From Hippasteria phrygiana (lineage: Eukaryota > Echinodermata > Asteroidea > Valvatida > Goniasteridae): 64,000 nt of DNA. A program made the translations under genes and the position numbers. The stretch lies in assembly GCA_037893225.1 (NCBI GenBank), contig JAZGUH010000372.1, forward strand, positions 124,001 through 188,000, written 5' to 3'. Shown piece after piece: positions 33,753 through 46,800 of the stretch (within the stretch, counting starts at the first letter, position 1; each line of letters opens with the position of its first letter). Under the pieces are notes generated by a model that saw nothing but the letters and a program-made list of their open reading frames with translations, ran no database searches and had not been told where the DNA came from.

Positions 33753-36700
33753 TAAGCACAACATTTTGCTGAGCACCGAAAAGTTGAGCATGATACAAAT
33801 ACTGCTTGGTGACCCAATCATTGTAGTTTTGTTTTTTGCATCCCCCCCCCCCCCCCCATCAGCCGTCCAAAGTTAGAAGTGGTATTTTTCTTGTGCGCAA
33901 GGTAGGGGACTTTGGTCCTTATGAGTGGAAATATAAATTGACCCTACAGGCCTACATTTGTACAGGAGAAAAGTGCCCCAGGGTCGGGCATTTGGTCACT
34001 TTCAAAGTGAAAGTCTCTATTTCGGTGGTGGTGCAGCGTAGGGTGGGAGATAAACAATTGGTAGGGGGATGACATTTATTATTAAGTACTCTGAGGCTTG
34101 GTTTCAAGTGTTGTCTATTCGGCACATAAATATTATACACATGCAATGAGGTCACCAGTGCACGCCGAGCGCATATGCGCCCCAGAGGGACTGGAGAAGG
34201 GGTACTATTTCCCGATGCCGAAGGCCCAGGGAAATAGGACCCTCTTCTGGTCACTCACAGGCCCGAGGGAGGGGGGCATAGACGTGCAGTAGTGACCGAA
34301 TTAAGCCAGTCCATATGTGTTTTATAACACTGTCCAAAATAGGAAGAGAAACTTTTCAGGGTTTTATAATCGAACTGTTTTAATTTAACAATTAGCTCGT
34401 CAGCAATTCAACAATTAAAGAAATGCTTTTAGTTTCCCCAGATTCGGTGTTTGAGTTGCTGTTCACTGTTCACATCATGTTTGTGTACGCTTTGTGATTG
34501 TGAATAATTCCACACATCCATGAAAGTTGTAGTTGAGGGCGCTGTAACCAGTCAAGTGCCCGATCAGGCACTAGCTAGACTCCGGAAATTAAGCGTGCGC
34601 GACGTCTGATGGGGACGCGCATTTAGTTAACGCTGACGCAAATTTCATGCATAAGTGAATCCAGGGGCGAATCCAGGAATTTTCGCATAGGAGGGGGTTT
34701 CTGAAATTTGCCCCGAAAAGTAACAAGTTTTTTGGATATTTTTTGCCTTAACTGAAGTGCACGTTTTGAGATACAAACCGGAATATTTGCGTTATCGGGC
34801 ATTTGGACTATGAAATTGAGCTGAAATTCTGAGCAGGGACGCCATTTCTTAGAAACGCGGCGAACTTATAACTGCAACAATTGATGCAGTGGTCGTGGGC
34901 GTGGGCGTATCAATCAATACATTAATATTTGCCAGCCAGTCGGACCACAATAGTTTTGTGTGCACAGGTTATCCATCAAGTCTGAGGACTTGGGACAATA
35001 GGGGATTAGTGATAATACAACTAAGGACCTGAGCCCAAGTCCTTGGCAGTGTTTATGTAAAAACCTTATGGGACTTGTTCAACAATGGGAATAATGGAAG
35101 AGAACAGCTAGAGTCCTCAGTAGTCGTAAAACCCGACGGTGTGTGTGTCGGCCGAATTTCCATTTAATTATCAATATGCAGTTCACGAAATGGCATTTAT
35201 AACTTTTGTATGTTTTCCTTTCTAATTGTGTGGGAGTGGCATCTACTGAGGCTTTGGGATTTGAACGCTATGGGAGAATTTCAAGTCTTGAATAAAAAAG
35301 GGTGTTCACCTTTAATGTCTTAGGAGGGGAGGGACATCAATACACTACCACGAATAAAATCAAAATTAATGTTCTCAGATCTCGCTCGCGCCTCAGAAGA
35401 CAATAGCGCCCTCTACCACGTCACTATCGCATTATCGCGAAACCGAATGTGCCGCTCGTTCATGGAGTAAGACACCCGTGAAATTACTTCCTTTCCACTT
35501 GCACGTTTTAGGCCTATAAATACTTCGGAAAACAAATTCTGGAGGATGGGAGAAACCAGGAGGAAACAAGCTTTAAGTAGGAGACGGCTGCGTCACAACG
35601 CTTCCTCTAACGCTAGAGCTCTAAAAAGGCGGAGGAACTGGGGGGGGGGGGGGGGGGGGGGGGGGGTTATTGTCCACGCTCCCACTGACTCGGCTGAGGA
35701 CGAACCACATTGAATGCCAGCGTTCGGGCAGCACCCATGATTCCCCGACCAAGCTCCCTCATCAATTTTTTCTCGAAAAGATGGGTCTTTAATGGTCGTG
35801 TCCAAGCGAGGAACCATGCGTCAAGGTCTCCATGTCATCTGTATTTTTGTTTTCTATGCAGGCGATACGTGACTGACATACTTTGTACCCCCACCCCATT
35901 TCTTATACGGTTCGCGATCCAAAAATACAACAATAATCAAGTTGGATTTCCTGGAACTTTGTCCATACATAATATTCATCCCCTGCAGAATTATAGCTAT
36001 TTTAGTTCAGGCCATATTTATTATAGATGCACGCATTATGCACATGGCAGGAGTACAACCCACTGTGAAAAGAAAGTATTCTATGTATATTGGCTTCACC
36101 TTTGTATAGGATATAGGCCTAATAAAGTCAGTTTTGTGCTTTACTTCAATCGTTGGATCATACAACGCAATATTCCAAGATGGCCGTTCACATTTTTTTT
36201 CAAGACGGTTTCGCCGACATTGGAATCTCACATTGAATTCAAAACATGCAAAAGGTGGCATTTCCTCTCTTCCCTTTGAATTTCAAATTTCAACTTATGG
36301 CCAGTTTGGGGGATCGGACCAGGAGAAGGGGCGGTCAACCGAAAAAAAAGAAGAAAAAACAAACAAACAGGCGGCCTCGAAAAATCAAGTGGGCAGGCCG
36401 CTAAGCATGTTTAGGTTGTTTTATTTTTAAACATCTTGCCTTGGAAACTTTTTGCCTTAGAAACTTTTATTTCTAAGCTATGCATGTTCATGATGTTATC
36501 ACTAATTTGTATCTAACACGCTGGAGTCGTCCGTATATTTTACTATGCTGTCAATACAAATTTGGCTTCGGGCCAAATGTTTACACATCATATCCGGTGG
36601 ATTAGTGGTAAAATCAAGAATTCCTTCCTCTATGAATGAAGTGACTCAATTGTCCGTAAAAACAAAAATGAAAACTACGTTCTGAATGTTTGATTTACGT

Positions 36701-37150
36701 ATTTTCCTATTTTTAAAGACTGTCGATAGAAACAAAAATAAAACAGCAAATTCAGTTTTTCGCACATTTTCTTTGAAATGAATTTCGTTTGTCAATGCAA
36801 TCACTTAACTTTTAAACTTATAGGAAAAAAAATAACAAAGATTGATGTTTGTGTTTCTCGTGGTATTTCAACATTACTACTTCCCCTAAGAAATATTTAA
36901 CAAATATTCAATATTCTACACTTTTAAAGGCAGTTGGAAATTTTCTTCGGTCTGTATGTATACAAAGCTTAATCGTCCGTAATTAAGCTTGTGAATTTTC
37001 ATAGTGCTTGACAACAAAATAAAACTTTTTTTTTTTTTTTAAGTTTCTTTAAGAATTTAATTTTCAGCGAACTGTGGAAAGTGCACAGTGTGATGTGAGG
37101 GATGTGTGCGCGTACCGCATACATAACGAACAAACTCACTGGCTCGGTAA
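33753..37150. other. Intergenic region upstream of FoxO
   Basis: Holds a C-run at 33842-33858 and a G-run of about 26 at 35641-35666. No exon, RNA gene or clear element could be supported. The longer open frame at 35710-36279 has a low-complexity, cysteine- and aromatic-scattered product with no family resemblance and no splice support. Confidence 0.45.
35641..35666. repeat. Poly-G tract
   Basis: About 26 consecutive G on the plus strand; G-quadruplex forming in principle, and length may be unstable in the assembly. Confidence 0.9.
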
Positions 37151-37166
37151 AGAGATTATCTCTAGT

Positions 37167-37198
37167 CCAATCAGCGTGAGTTTTTGTTACTGACGTCA
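37167..37198 (+). promoter_or_regulatory. Candidate CCAAT box and CRE upstream of FoxO
   Basis: CCAATCAG begins at 37167 and a perfect palindromic TGACGTCA lies at 37191-37198, 268 bases before the start codon. Spacing suits a TATA-less promoter with CREB/ATF input. Inference from motif match only; TGACGTCA also occurs elsewhere in the window. Confidence 0.35.
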
Positions 37199-37465
37199 TG
37201 ATTGTATGTAAATGTTCCATGCAGACGATTTGCACGCGCGCGAGCTATACACGTACGATGTGTGTGACCGTACCACCGGCAGGTTCAGCATGCATGCGAT
37301 GAAAGTATCGTGCATTAAAATGGTGGCTATCCGAAATTGAACACGCTACCGCGAAGTTAGCTGTCTGATTCCCCCAATTCCACTCTACTCCGCACTTGTC
37401 ACTCGATGATCCACCGTCCACATCTCGACTGAATGCTGTGAAAACCCTTGGATATTATAATAACC

Positions 37466-37879
37466 ATGGCCGACATTGATCCCGATTTCGACGAGCCCCA
37501 AGCCCGGCCGCGGTCCTGCACTTGGCCGCTGCGGAGACCGGACTTTCTAAAGAAGCCGTCGGGTCAGCAGGGCGGCCAGCCGTCGTCCGGTGAAGGAACG
37601 CCCGCTGCCGTAGCCGAGGAGCTCCCGGACCCGTCCTTGGTGGTGCAACAGGTCGAGAGTCCGGACATCAAGCAGGATCTCGCGGCCGTCGCCAGTAACC
37701 GAAAGAACTGCTCCAGGAGAAACGCCTGGGGAAATCTGTCTTATGCGGACTTGATCACCAAAGCCATTCAGAGCGCGCCCGAACAGAGACTGACATTGTC
37801 GCAAATTTACGACTGGATGGTCAAAAATGTCCCATTCTTCAAGGACAAGGGTGACAGCAACAGTTCGGCCGGATGGAAA
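37466..37879 (+). CDS. foxo: FoxO exon 1
   Basis: 138 codons: Akt site 1 (RPRSCT), a disordered Pro/Gln-rich linker, and the first half of the forkhead through [18 protein letters not shown]. The FoxO-specific KGDSNSS insertion before helix 3 is present. The donor GTAAGT is in phase 0. GC-rich, with many CpGs, unlike the intron that follows. Confidence 0.97.
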
Positions 37880-40800
37880 GTAAGTTTGGTCACGCCACAA
37901 CAGTGAATTGATCTGGGGGTTGCGGTTAATTAATTGAAGGGGCCTAGTATCAGTTTCACTTGTTGTGCACAGTGAATAAACTCATGAATAAATGAGGATT
38001 GAGACTTCCTTAAAATTAAATTAGGCCTAGGTGTGAAACTGTGAAGTAGTTTACTAATAATAACTGTCATGACTGTTGCTGCTTTGTAATCCTAATAAAT
38101 TTTCCCCTTAATTTTTTACCCTTAATTAGAATCACAAGTAAATGAAGTGACTAGGCCTACTTTTGTTTATATTAGGTGTTTCAATCTTAAATCATGCATG
38201 AATTTTCCTCTCGCAAGTCTCGGGCCTATAATATTTGACCTGCTTTCATATTTAAAGGACAGAAATACAGTAATACATATAATTTATCAGTCTCATTCCC
38301 ACTTCTTCAAACTGGTTAAATCACAAAACACACGTCATTGTATACATAGAAATACTCTGGCCTTGCCTAAACGGTTAACTTACACATGGAACTAAAAAAG
38401 CACAAAAAGCCTCTCAATCTCGTGCATTTTTTTCTAGTTTTGAATCACTTAAGTTAAGACATTTACAAGGGGTCCAGCTCATGTCATGTTATGAATGTTT
38501 TGGGAAAGATATTCATTTGGATTCCCTTTATTTATCCAGTTGACCTTGGTGTATATTATTTCTCCTGACTGGCCCTCTGTTAATGCTGTCATAATATAAA
38601 GCATCCATTGCACGATGGAAATTATTTTGTTAGATATCAACAATAAGCTAATCACCCCCCCCCCCCCCAAAAAAAAATCGCTGCTATAGTGCCAAGACTA
38701 TGCCGTCCTTCAAGGTTTCATATTCACTTCACTTTTAATCAAAATATTTTACGTAAAGAAAAGTTGCATGTATTTGAACTGTTGAAGTTGATTGCTATAC
38801 ATTTATTTCACTTCTTTTTGTAAAGATTTTTTTGCGTGCAGAAATTACCTGCAACCTTTGCAGGAACTTCCGATTGTTTCCCGATCCTTATCTTTCTTTG
38901 AACAAGTGCTTAAAAAAATGCTGACTTTTCCCTTCATTTCATGGTTGTGTCACCTTCCCATTGCATGGTTGGTTATCAAGGCCGGAACCCATTATACATA
39001 TTTAGCATGTGTAGGAAGTGACAGTCACAGGAAAATGTCTTCTCTAATATGATGTCACGGGAAAACCGATCTGCAAGGCTATTTTATTCACTTCCCGTCC
39101 TGGAAAGAATTGGCCACGTAGGCTCATTAGACATATAACCCAATACTTTATGTACATGTGCACTATGCAGGGCTCAAGTTTAGTGTGAGACTTGGTGAAA
39201 GTGTACAAACTTCCCCGCTGTGATTGTGCATGTCTAGGTCAAAGGGTCAGTCGTGAACCAGCATGGCTGACATGACTTCACTTCATAGAACTGCAGTTGT
39301 GAATGACGCCTGGGTCCGCCTTCATTTTCCTCGCAATTTTCTGAGGCAGTGGCTGGCCTCAGTTCTAGCCTGGCAGCCCAGTCATTTAGCAAAATTGTGG
39401 TTGAACATCAGAGGAAGACTTCTTGTTTAATGCATCTTGTGAATTTCTGTACACAAATTCACAAGGTTCTGAATGGAACAGCCTGTAGTGTAGGTTTAGC
39501 CTTTCATCATAGGATGGTACTCTCCCACTGTACAATTTTACAAAGGGAAAGATTTTACTTTAATACCCCCCACCAAAATCGGTCAAGAACAGCAAAATCT
39601 TGGAAAATAATCATCCATTTGTGTTCATAATTGTATAAACACTTGGCACAACCTTTAATTTTTAGAATTCGTTCGGACATTTTAGTGCAATATAGGGGAA
39701 GAAAGTTTGTGTTTTCTGTGTTAGAAGTTCTTGGCACCATGTATAGTCACTCAAAGTGTTCACATACATGTTGATTTCTTCCTTATTTGTTACAGATTTT
39801 GCTGACATAAATCTTGAAATAACAGGTTGTGCCACATGTTTAGACAGTTGTTATCAAGGAGGGTTGGTTATTTTCCAATATTTTGCTGTTCTTGACCGAT
39901 TTTGGTGGGGGGGTATTAAAGTAAAATCTTTCCTTACAAAGTCTCAAGTTGCACCCAGTCAACTCATGGTGTGACTCTGATCTACATGAAGAGAATTTCC
40001 ATTTGGAAGTTTCCATCCCCGATGCTGATTGGTCGATCCATGGCAATAAGCCGTGCTACATCATCCTACATGTATGTAGCACGGCTATACCGCACCACAC
40101 ATATTGCACATTTCTACATAAGTATGTAAGTGTGTGCGTTCCGTCTTGACTGCGCATCAAGTTTGCTTGAAGATAAATTTGTTATCCCATTCGCACACGT
40201 GGAACATGGAAAATGTTGTTATACCACGAGGGCTACCGGCCTCGTGGTATGTGGGACACAGACGCACTACATTATTCCGTGTTCCAATCGCGCTCGTGGG
40301 TGAACTAATATTGTACATAGTGCATGTTTTGGCAGTGTTCAAAAATCTGTCCTGTCTTCATACACGTAATTAGTGCAGTATATTACATATAGTTCATGTC
40401 AGCTGAAAAAGCTTTCCTGCCAAAATAATTTTTGGCACAATTTAAAATGATCCGGAGCTGTAACTTAATATCTGGAATGAAAAAAAATTGGTCAAGAATT
40501 CATTATATTTCCAATGTTGCTGCTGGGCCATAAGGAATCTATGGAAAAAACTACCACTTGTTTAGGTTTGTAAGAGAACAAACCTAAAACTATGTACATG
40601 TACATTGTACACATGTACATGTACATGTACATTGTACACCATGTACATGTACTTTTTGGGATCCAAGAAGAGACATTTACAGTACATAACACGGTATTGA
40701 AAATGACCATAAAACCGATGCTTAATCACCAGTCAACTTGTTGAATTCCTGTAAACTCATTTGGGAACACAACCTTGTGGAGTATTGTACAGCATACTGC

Positions 40801-43800
40801 ATGCATACTAAACTATAAACTATTCATGACACTTGTAATTGCTATAAAAACCTGTCACAGTTGATTGCCACTCAATACATCCCAGCACTCCAACAATGAC
40901 ACTCGCTCAATTATCACTTGTTATTATCAGACCTAATCAGTATTATCATTAAACTGAAGTGATTTTTCACACCACACTCAATTACTCCCCATTAACTTGT
41001 TGAAATCCACAACTACCCAGTGTGTGCATGACAGTAAGATGGCAGTGAAATGAATGATTCATGAGTGATATCTCCGGTTGGCGGAAAATAGAATCTTCTC
41101 TTTTCTGGTTTGTGACTTGAGCTGTGATGAGAAAAGAATAGTAGGTGGTCCACTAAAAAAGGGATGAGTTTACACAGTGAAAGCTATCCCAGGCACTGCC
41201 CATGACTTCCGACTGTATGCAATTTGAGTGGCTTTTTATTGTGTCGAGGCTATTTTCTCTTTTTACAAATTTTAACTTCGTAGGATTGTACTGCTTGAGT
41301 TTGTTGCCTGGACAGAAGGCGGTGATAATGCAATGTTCAACTTCATCATATAGTACATACATTTACATCGACGTCATTGCCCTAACAAGAGGAACTATTC
41401 AAATTGCTTAACTATTATTCTTGCCAATAATACCCCATTGATCAACTAGTCATTCCTGATAGCCCATACATGTACCTGTAGCTCTGTGCAGAGCTCGACA
41501 GATTTGTATTTCAACTGGTAGTCCACCGGACTACCACACTGAGAAAAATGGTAGCCCAATGTTTGAAATTGGTAGTCCTGTGCGGCCAAACTCGAACCTG
41601 AAAATAACAAGAGTTATTATTTAGCGCCAATTTTTCGTTATTTTTGAAGCCAAAAGATAATTGGAAGGATCGGGAACAAGTCTATGAAAAGTGACTGACA
41701 TCATGCACACGCAATCTGTTGAGGTTGCTGGTTGCACGGCCAGTACATGGACAGCGCGCGGTACCAGTGGCATAAAGATGGCAGCTAGCTCTGTGCGAAC
41801 GAGTATTTAACCTATTTTTCTCTGAATACGAAGTCACTGAATGGCGATGATATTAAACTTTATTTGTGGGTGAATGTTTAATGTTATTTTTGCTTGTACA
41901 TGTACCTGCTGATCTGTGTAACTGTGTTCTGGTCCATGATTATGAAGTTTGATTCTCTGAAAAACATGTGCAATACAGTTGGTGGTCCGGCGGCCTGGTG
42001 TGGGCGTCCGGGCCCGGGATTTGTCGAGCTCTGCTGTGGTGATGGTACTCTGTCTTCCATTCACAAACTGAACTGTTGAACCACATGTACATGTACATGT
42101 ACATGTATACACCAACTCCACTCTCATAGCATGGAGGAAGGAACAAGATAGACATTTGCTTCTGTGTGGAAAGATTGGCAGTTGCAGCAAAGTGTCTTGC
42201 TCAAGAACATGCCACCATGATACCCTGATACCCTGACCAGGGGCCACTTTCATCTATAGAGCTGCTTACGCACAAACATTTGCTTAAGCACAAAAACCTT
42301 GCTTAGTAAAATTGGGTTACCAGCCGAAACTTCACGTGATTGTCATGCTAAGCAAACAACGGCTAAATACCAGTCACAAGCATTGCACATATATATCAAA
42401 TAAAATTTGGTTGGTGAGCCTATTTTTTACCAAAGAAGACATTTCATGTTAAGCAAATTTTGTGCTTGAGCAGCCCTATGAAATCAACTGTCGGTTCAAG
42501 ACCACCTACTGAAGAGTAAACGCTGTAGCCTTGTTCACACAACTTATTTTTGTGGAAATGTATCCGGACGATAGTGAAATTTCCAATCTCCACTTGGACT
42601 TTGAATCGGAAGAATTTAACCATACCAAGACCTAGAAGTAACCACTGGGCTCAAGAAACCTAACGGAGATAATTTCCAGTGGTTGTTCGCACTAAGTGGG
42701 AAAAATTAACCATTGACCCAAAAACTCAAGTGTGAACACGGCTTCAGCCACACTACATGTACACATGTATATATGTGAGGGCTTAACCCAAGCCCCTCCA
42801 CAAAAGCCTTTATGGAAAACGTGACAAAATAACTGGCATTGGGAAGAAACATGTAGAGATGCACTTGTGGGAATTTGTGCTCTTTTTAATTGCTTCATAA
42901 AACCCTAACCCTGCCAGAGCAGCACAGTGCATCTGTGGTGACGGCTTGACCTTGCTGCACTCTGCACACAAGTCAATGTGACAAAGTATGCAATCTGATG
43001 CATCTGGCAGGGTTTCTAGCCAAAATACCCTGAAGGGTTAGGGTTAACGAACATTGACCGATTTCGGAATTTACATCTTGGGGTATACATGTATACATAT
43101 GTAGATCCCCCTTAGAAATCATAAAGCCTTTTTTATGAATGAAAATTAAACATTCACGTCTTTGGAACTCGTCGCAGAGGTACATGTATTAATTAATAAC
43201 TACAGATAATGAGATTAAAGACTTGTAGGGGGATTTCAGATCTTTGAGGTCTTATGCATGAACAATTTGCTGTGCTGACTATGTATCCTTGCCTTCTCCT
43301 GAGGAAATCATCAAATTTTATTCAACAATTCTTCAAACGGTGAAGAACTTGCTTCAAAGCATGTTACACATGTACATGTAACCCTTTCTGCTTTACCAAA
43401 CAAATTTTTTTTTGGTGGATTTTGACTTTTGCGCCGATGTCTAAAAGTGCTGTCATTTTCAAGTATTCCCCTTAATGAATTACAATGGTTTTTCTCACTT
43501 GCCAAAGAGATAAAATATCTATGACGCGCAATGTCAAATAAAGGCTTTGGTGCTCCAATTCGTGACTCAAGTGGTAAATACATGTATCTTCACAAAGACC
43601 CGGAACAAACAAACAAACATCGGACAGGCACGACTAAAGTACTCTATGGACCCATTGACAACCCATAACTTCTGCTACAGCCCCCATTGATTGTAATGTG
43701 GTTGTGATTAGGTAATGCACGATATAGGACGTGACGTCAGGGATATCCCAATTATACTTTCTTCCCCCCCCCCCCCCCCCTTGTTAAAGTTATTTTGAGA

Positions 43801-46800
43801 AGTTTTTTATACAGAAACCAATAATCAAGGTTGAACTGCTTTCACACCTACATGCACTGTACAATGTACATTATGTGTACATGTACATGTACAGGCAGGG
43901 CTTGAAATGCCCACTGTACATACATGTACTATAGTCCAGTGGTTTGAGCGTCGGCCTAGTGAACTCTTGACTGAGCTAGTTCCGCAGTCTACCGATTTTT
44001 AAAAAGCTGAACTGGGAAATGAAAATTTAGAATGTACATGTACATTCTGACCAAGTGAGAGAATACACTGATTTTGTAATATTATTAGCTTGATGAAAAG
44101 TAATACAACAACATTGAAAAGGTAGATTCCAGGGACCTGCATTTTATGTACCTGATTCTATTAATTAGTCTTGTCATAATATGAAGAGTTTGAACAGGAA
44201 AACAGGACCCGTTTTCTTACAGGAACGGTTGTCAAGCAGAAAATGCTACTCTCAGCTCAGTAAATGAATATGAGAACCAGTCACAAGGATAGTGTGCATC
44301 ACGTGTCATTTTGGCTGGGCCTAGGGCTGTTATTATTCGAGACTAGGCTTGACAAATATTCGATTATTCAATACTCGCCGATTAAGTCTTTCAGGTGTCT
44401 GCTGCAACTGCATGCCGCGCCGGTAAAAAGTTGCACGCAAAGCATGCCGGTGTTTTACATGCGGCGATCGATATAGACTACCCGATGAACATTTTTTGCA
44501 TTGTATCAAGATCATTACGAGTAAGTATAACCAGTACGTATAACCAAACTCCAGCCTGAATTTTAGCAAAAATTATTTTAGGTGTGTCAAGGGTTTTACG
44601 GTCGGGAAAAAAACAACTCTGTCCACAAAAAACGGGCATTTGACACTGCTAAGCGCTGTAACTTTTCTATTAAAATAGCATCAGAGTCGTGTATGTGCAT
44701 ACATGTACATGTATATATTTTTTTTGAATATTCAAACTGGCAAAAAGCTATTCGAATATTCGCTATATTTGGGACAGCCCTAGCCCGGCCTCTGATATTT
44801 GCTTATCAAAACCATTTTCAGCTTGATTTAAGTTACATGTACACACGCATACATGCGTCACATGTACATGTACATGTGGGTGTTTATTTAAATATGGGTA
44901 CCAAAGTGTGACATTGGTGTCAATATTTCAAAACAGGTTTATTGTAACTTTACAGATATGGATGTCAAAAGCACTTCTCATACATTGCATTAATAGGAAC
45001 ATTTTCCTTATCATACTTCATATCCCCAAAATATACAGCTTTAACCTATGAAGGGTACTTGATATGTTTCACGTGTAACAAGGAAACCAAAGTTCCATTT
45101 TGAATTTCAGCAACTGCTGACATCAATAGGTATACTGGAAGAAAACACCACTTGTGGACAGTTGTATGAGTACCTTACACTGTAGCAGAATAATTAGAGA
45201 CAGCTGTTTGACCTTCTCAGAAAAAACAGACAACGTTTTTCAACAAGTTTTGTTGGATTTGCTCATTTTTGTAGAGTGTGTATCTGAAATTTTATTTCTG
45301 GACAAAGTATAAGTCTCTTTCAGTGCAAATGTAGGATATAAATTGAAAGGAAGATCAACTTCAAATATGCATTCCTAAAATCGTCATTTCAAAAGTGGAA
45401 ACGTACAGGGGTAGTGCTCAAATAGGGGGTTTCACGTGTAACTTGGAAACCAAATTTGTGGTATCCATGTTACATGTGAAACCTGGAACAAACATAACTT
45501 GGATACAATGCAAATGTTGTTCCACAACAGCAAAAACAACACAATTTCTGTACAATTGTAGGAGTACCTCAAATTGTAGAAGGTAATTAGGAACTTGCAG
45601 CTTGTTTTACCTTTTTCAGAAAAGACAAAGCCTTTTCAAGAATTATGTTGAATTTGCAAATTGTTACTTCTTGCACACCTGAAGTTGTATTTTTGAGAAG
45701 AAAATCAGTGCAAATGCAGAATATAAATTGAAAGTGACACCACTGAAATTACATGACATTCTACTGGTATGCATTCTTAAAATAACCCCTGCGGTAGTGC
45801 TCCAATTGAGAGTTTCACATGTAACTTGGAAACCAATTTGTTACACGTGAAACCTGAAACAAACGTCAAGTGGAATATCATGCAATTTCAATTCCAATAC
45901 AGCATTTCTGCACAATTGCACAATCATTTGTCATTAGTTTTTTTAAATCAGCCTTGATAATTTCCATCAGCTGTGTAACTTAAATTGCATTTTCATCTCA
46001 GATAAAACTGTATAGTGGCTCAATGTGTGTAAATGAAAAAATAAAACATGATTTGAGAATTGCTTTGTTTTGACTTTGTTTCTTGTGTGTCAGGGCCACC
46101 TTTAGTAGTTTGTTTAACCAAAACTGCAAACATTCCTTCTCCCAATAAAGATACTTGTAAGCCCAACATTTCAAAACTGCTTTAGAACATTTTTAACACT
46201 TTGAACAAATTTGGAACAGTGATGGAATTGTTGAGACCAATTTTCAATGATATTTTATACCAAAATCAGGCCTCAACCTTAAGCTTCAGAGGGGCCAGGC
46301 CACTTGGCCGCAAAGGCTCCCCCCCAAAAGAGGCCACCAAGGCCAACTGAAAGGGCATCAAGGCCATTTTCAAAATTGTCATTTATTGATGACTTGATGT
46401 ACTTTCCTTTAATTTCAATATGGTGTTCGACTTTTCAACCTGTATATTGTTCATTGTTACTACTGTTCACATGCAATGACACTGCTTGAATAGTTGTAAA
46501 AATAAAGTAAAATTAAAGAATATCAAGATACTTGTACCACTTGGTGTTGTGTTTGTTAATGTTTTTTTTTGTAGCACTAGTTATTAGCTCCCCCCCCCCC
46601 CCCCGTTTTCACCCAATCCTCCCATGTTTGTTAAAATTCCCCCACCCCCTATTAAATTCCCCATCCACTCATTTGGGAAAAAAAATCAATCCCCCAGCCC
46701 AACACCCACCCTCCCGCACCGCACCCACCCACACTGAGCGAAATCTGCTGCTCTGAAAATTTCCAGAATATAGAATTTGTGAAAAAAAAATCATTCAGAA

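Noticed and set aside
35710..36279. 189-codon plus-strand open frame
   Set aside because: No recognisable domain, no splice or Kozak support, an unordered composition of Cys, His and aromatics, and an overlapping antisense frame of similar quality.
37448..37465. Upstream in-frame ATG as FoxO start
   Set aside because: It adds MDIIIT, which has no counterpart in FoxO proteins; the ATG at 37466 has the better context and the expected N-terminus.
42901..43047. Interstitial telomere relic
   Set aside because: Only two units at each end, in mirrored orientation, and the same unit recurs at 57881; better explained as element ends.
43925..43990. Possible tRNA or SINE head (AGTCCAGTGGTTTGAGCG)
   Set aside because: The A-box-like start is not followed by a B box; too little to call.
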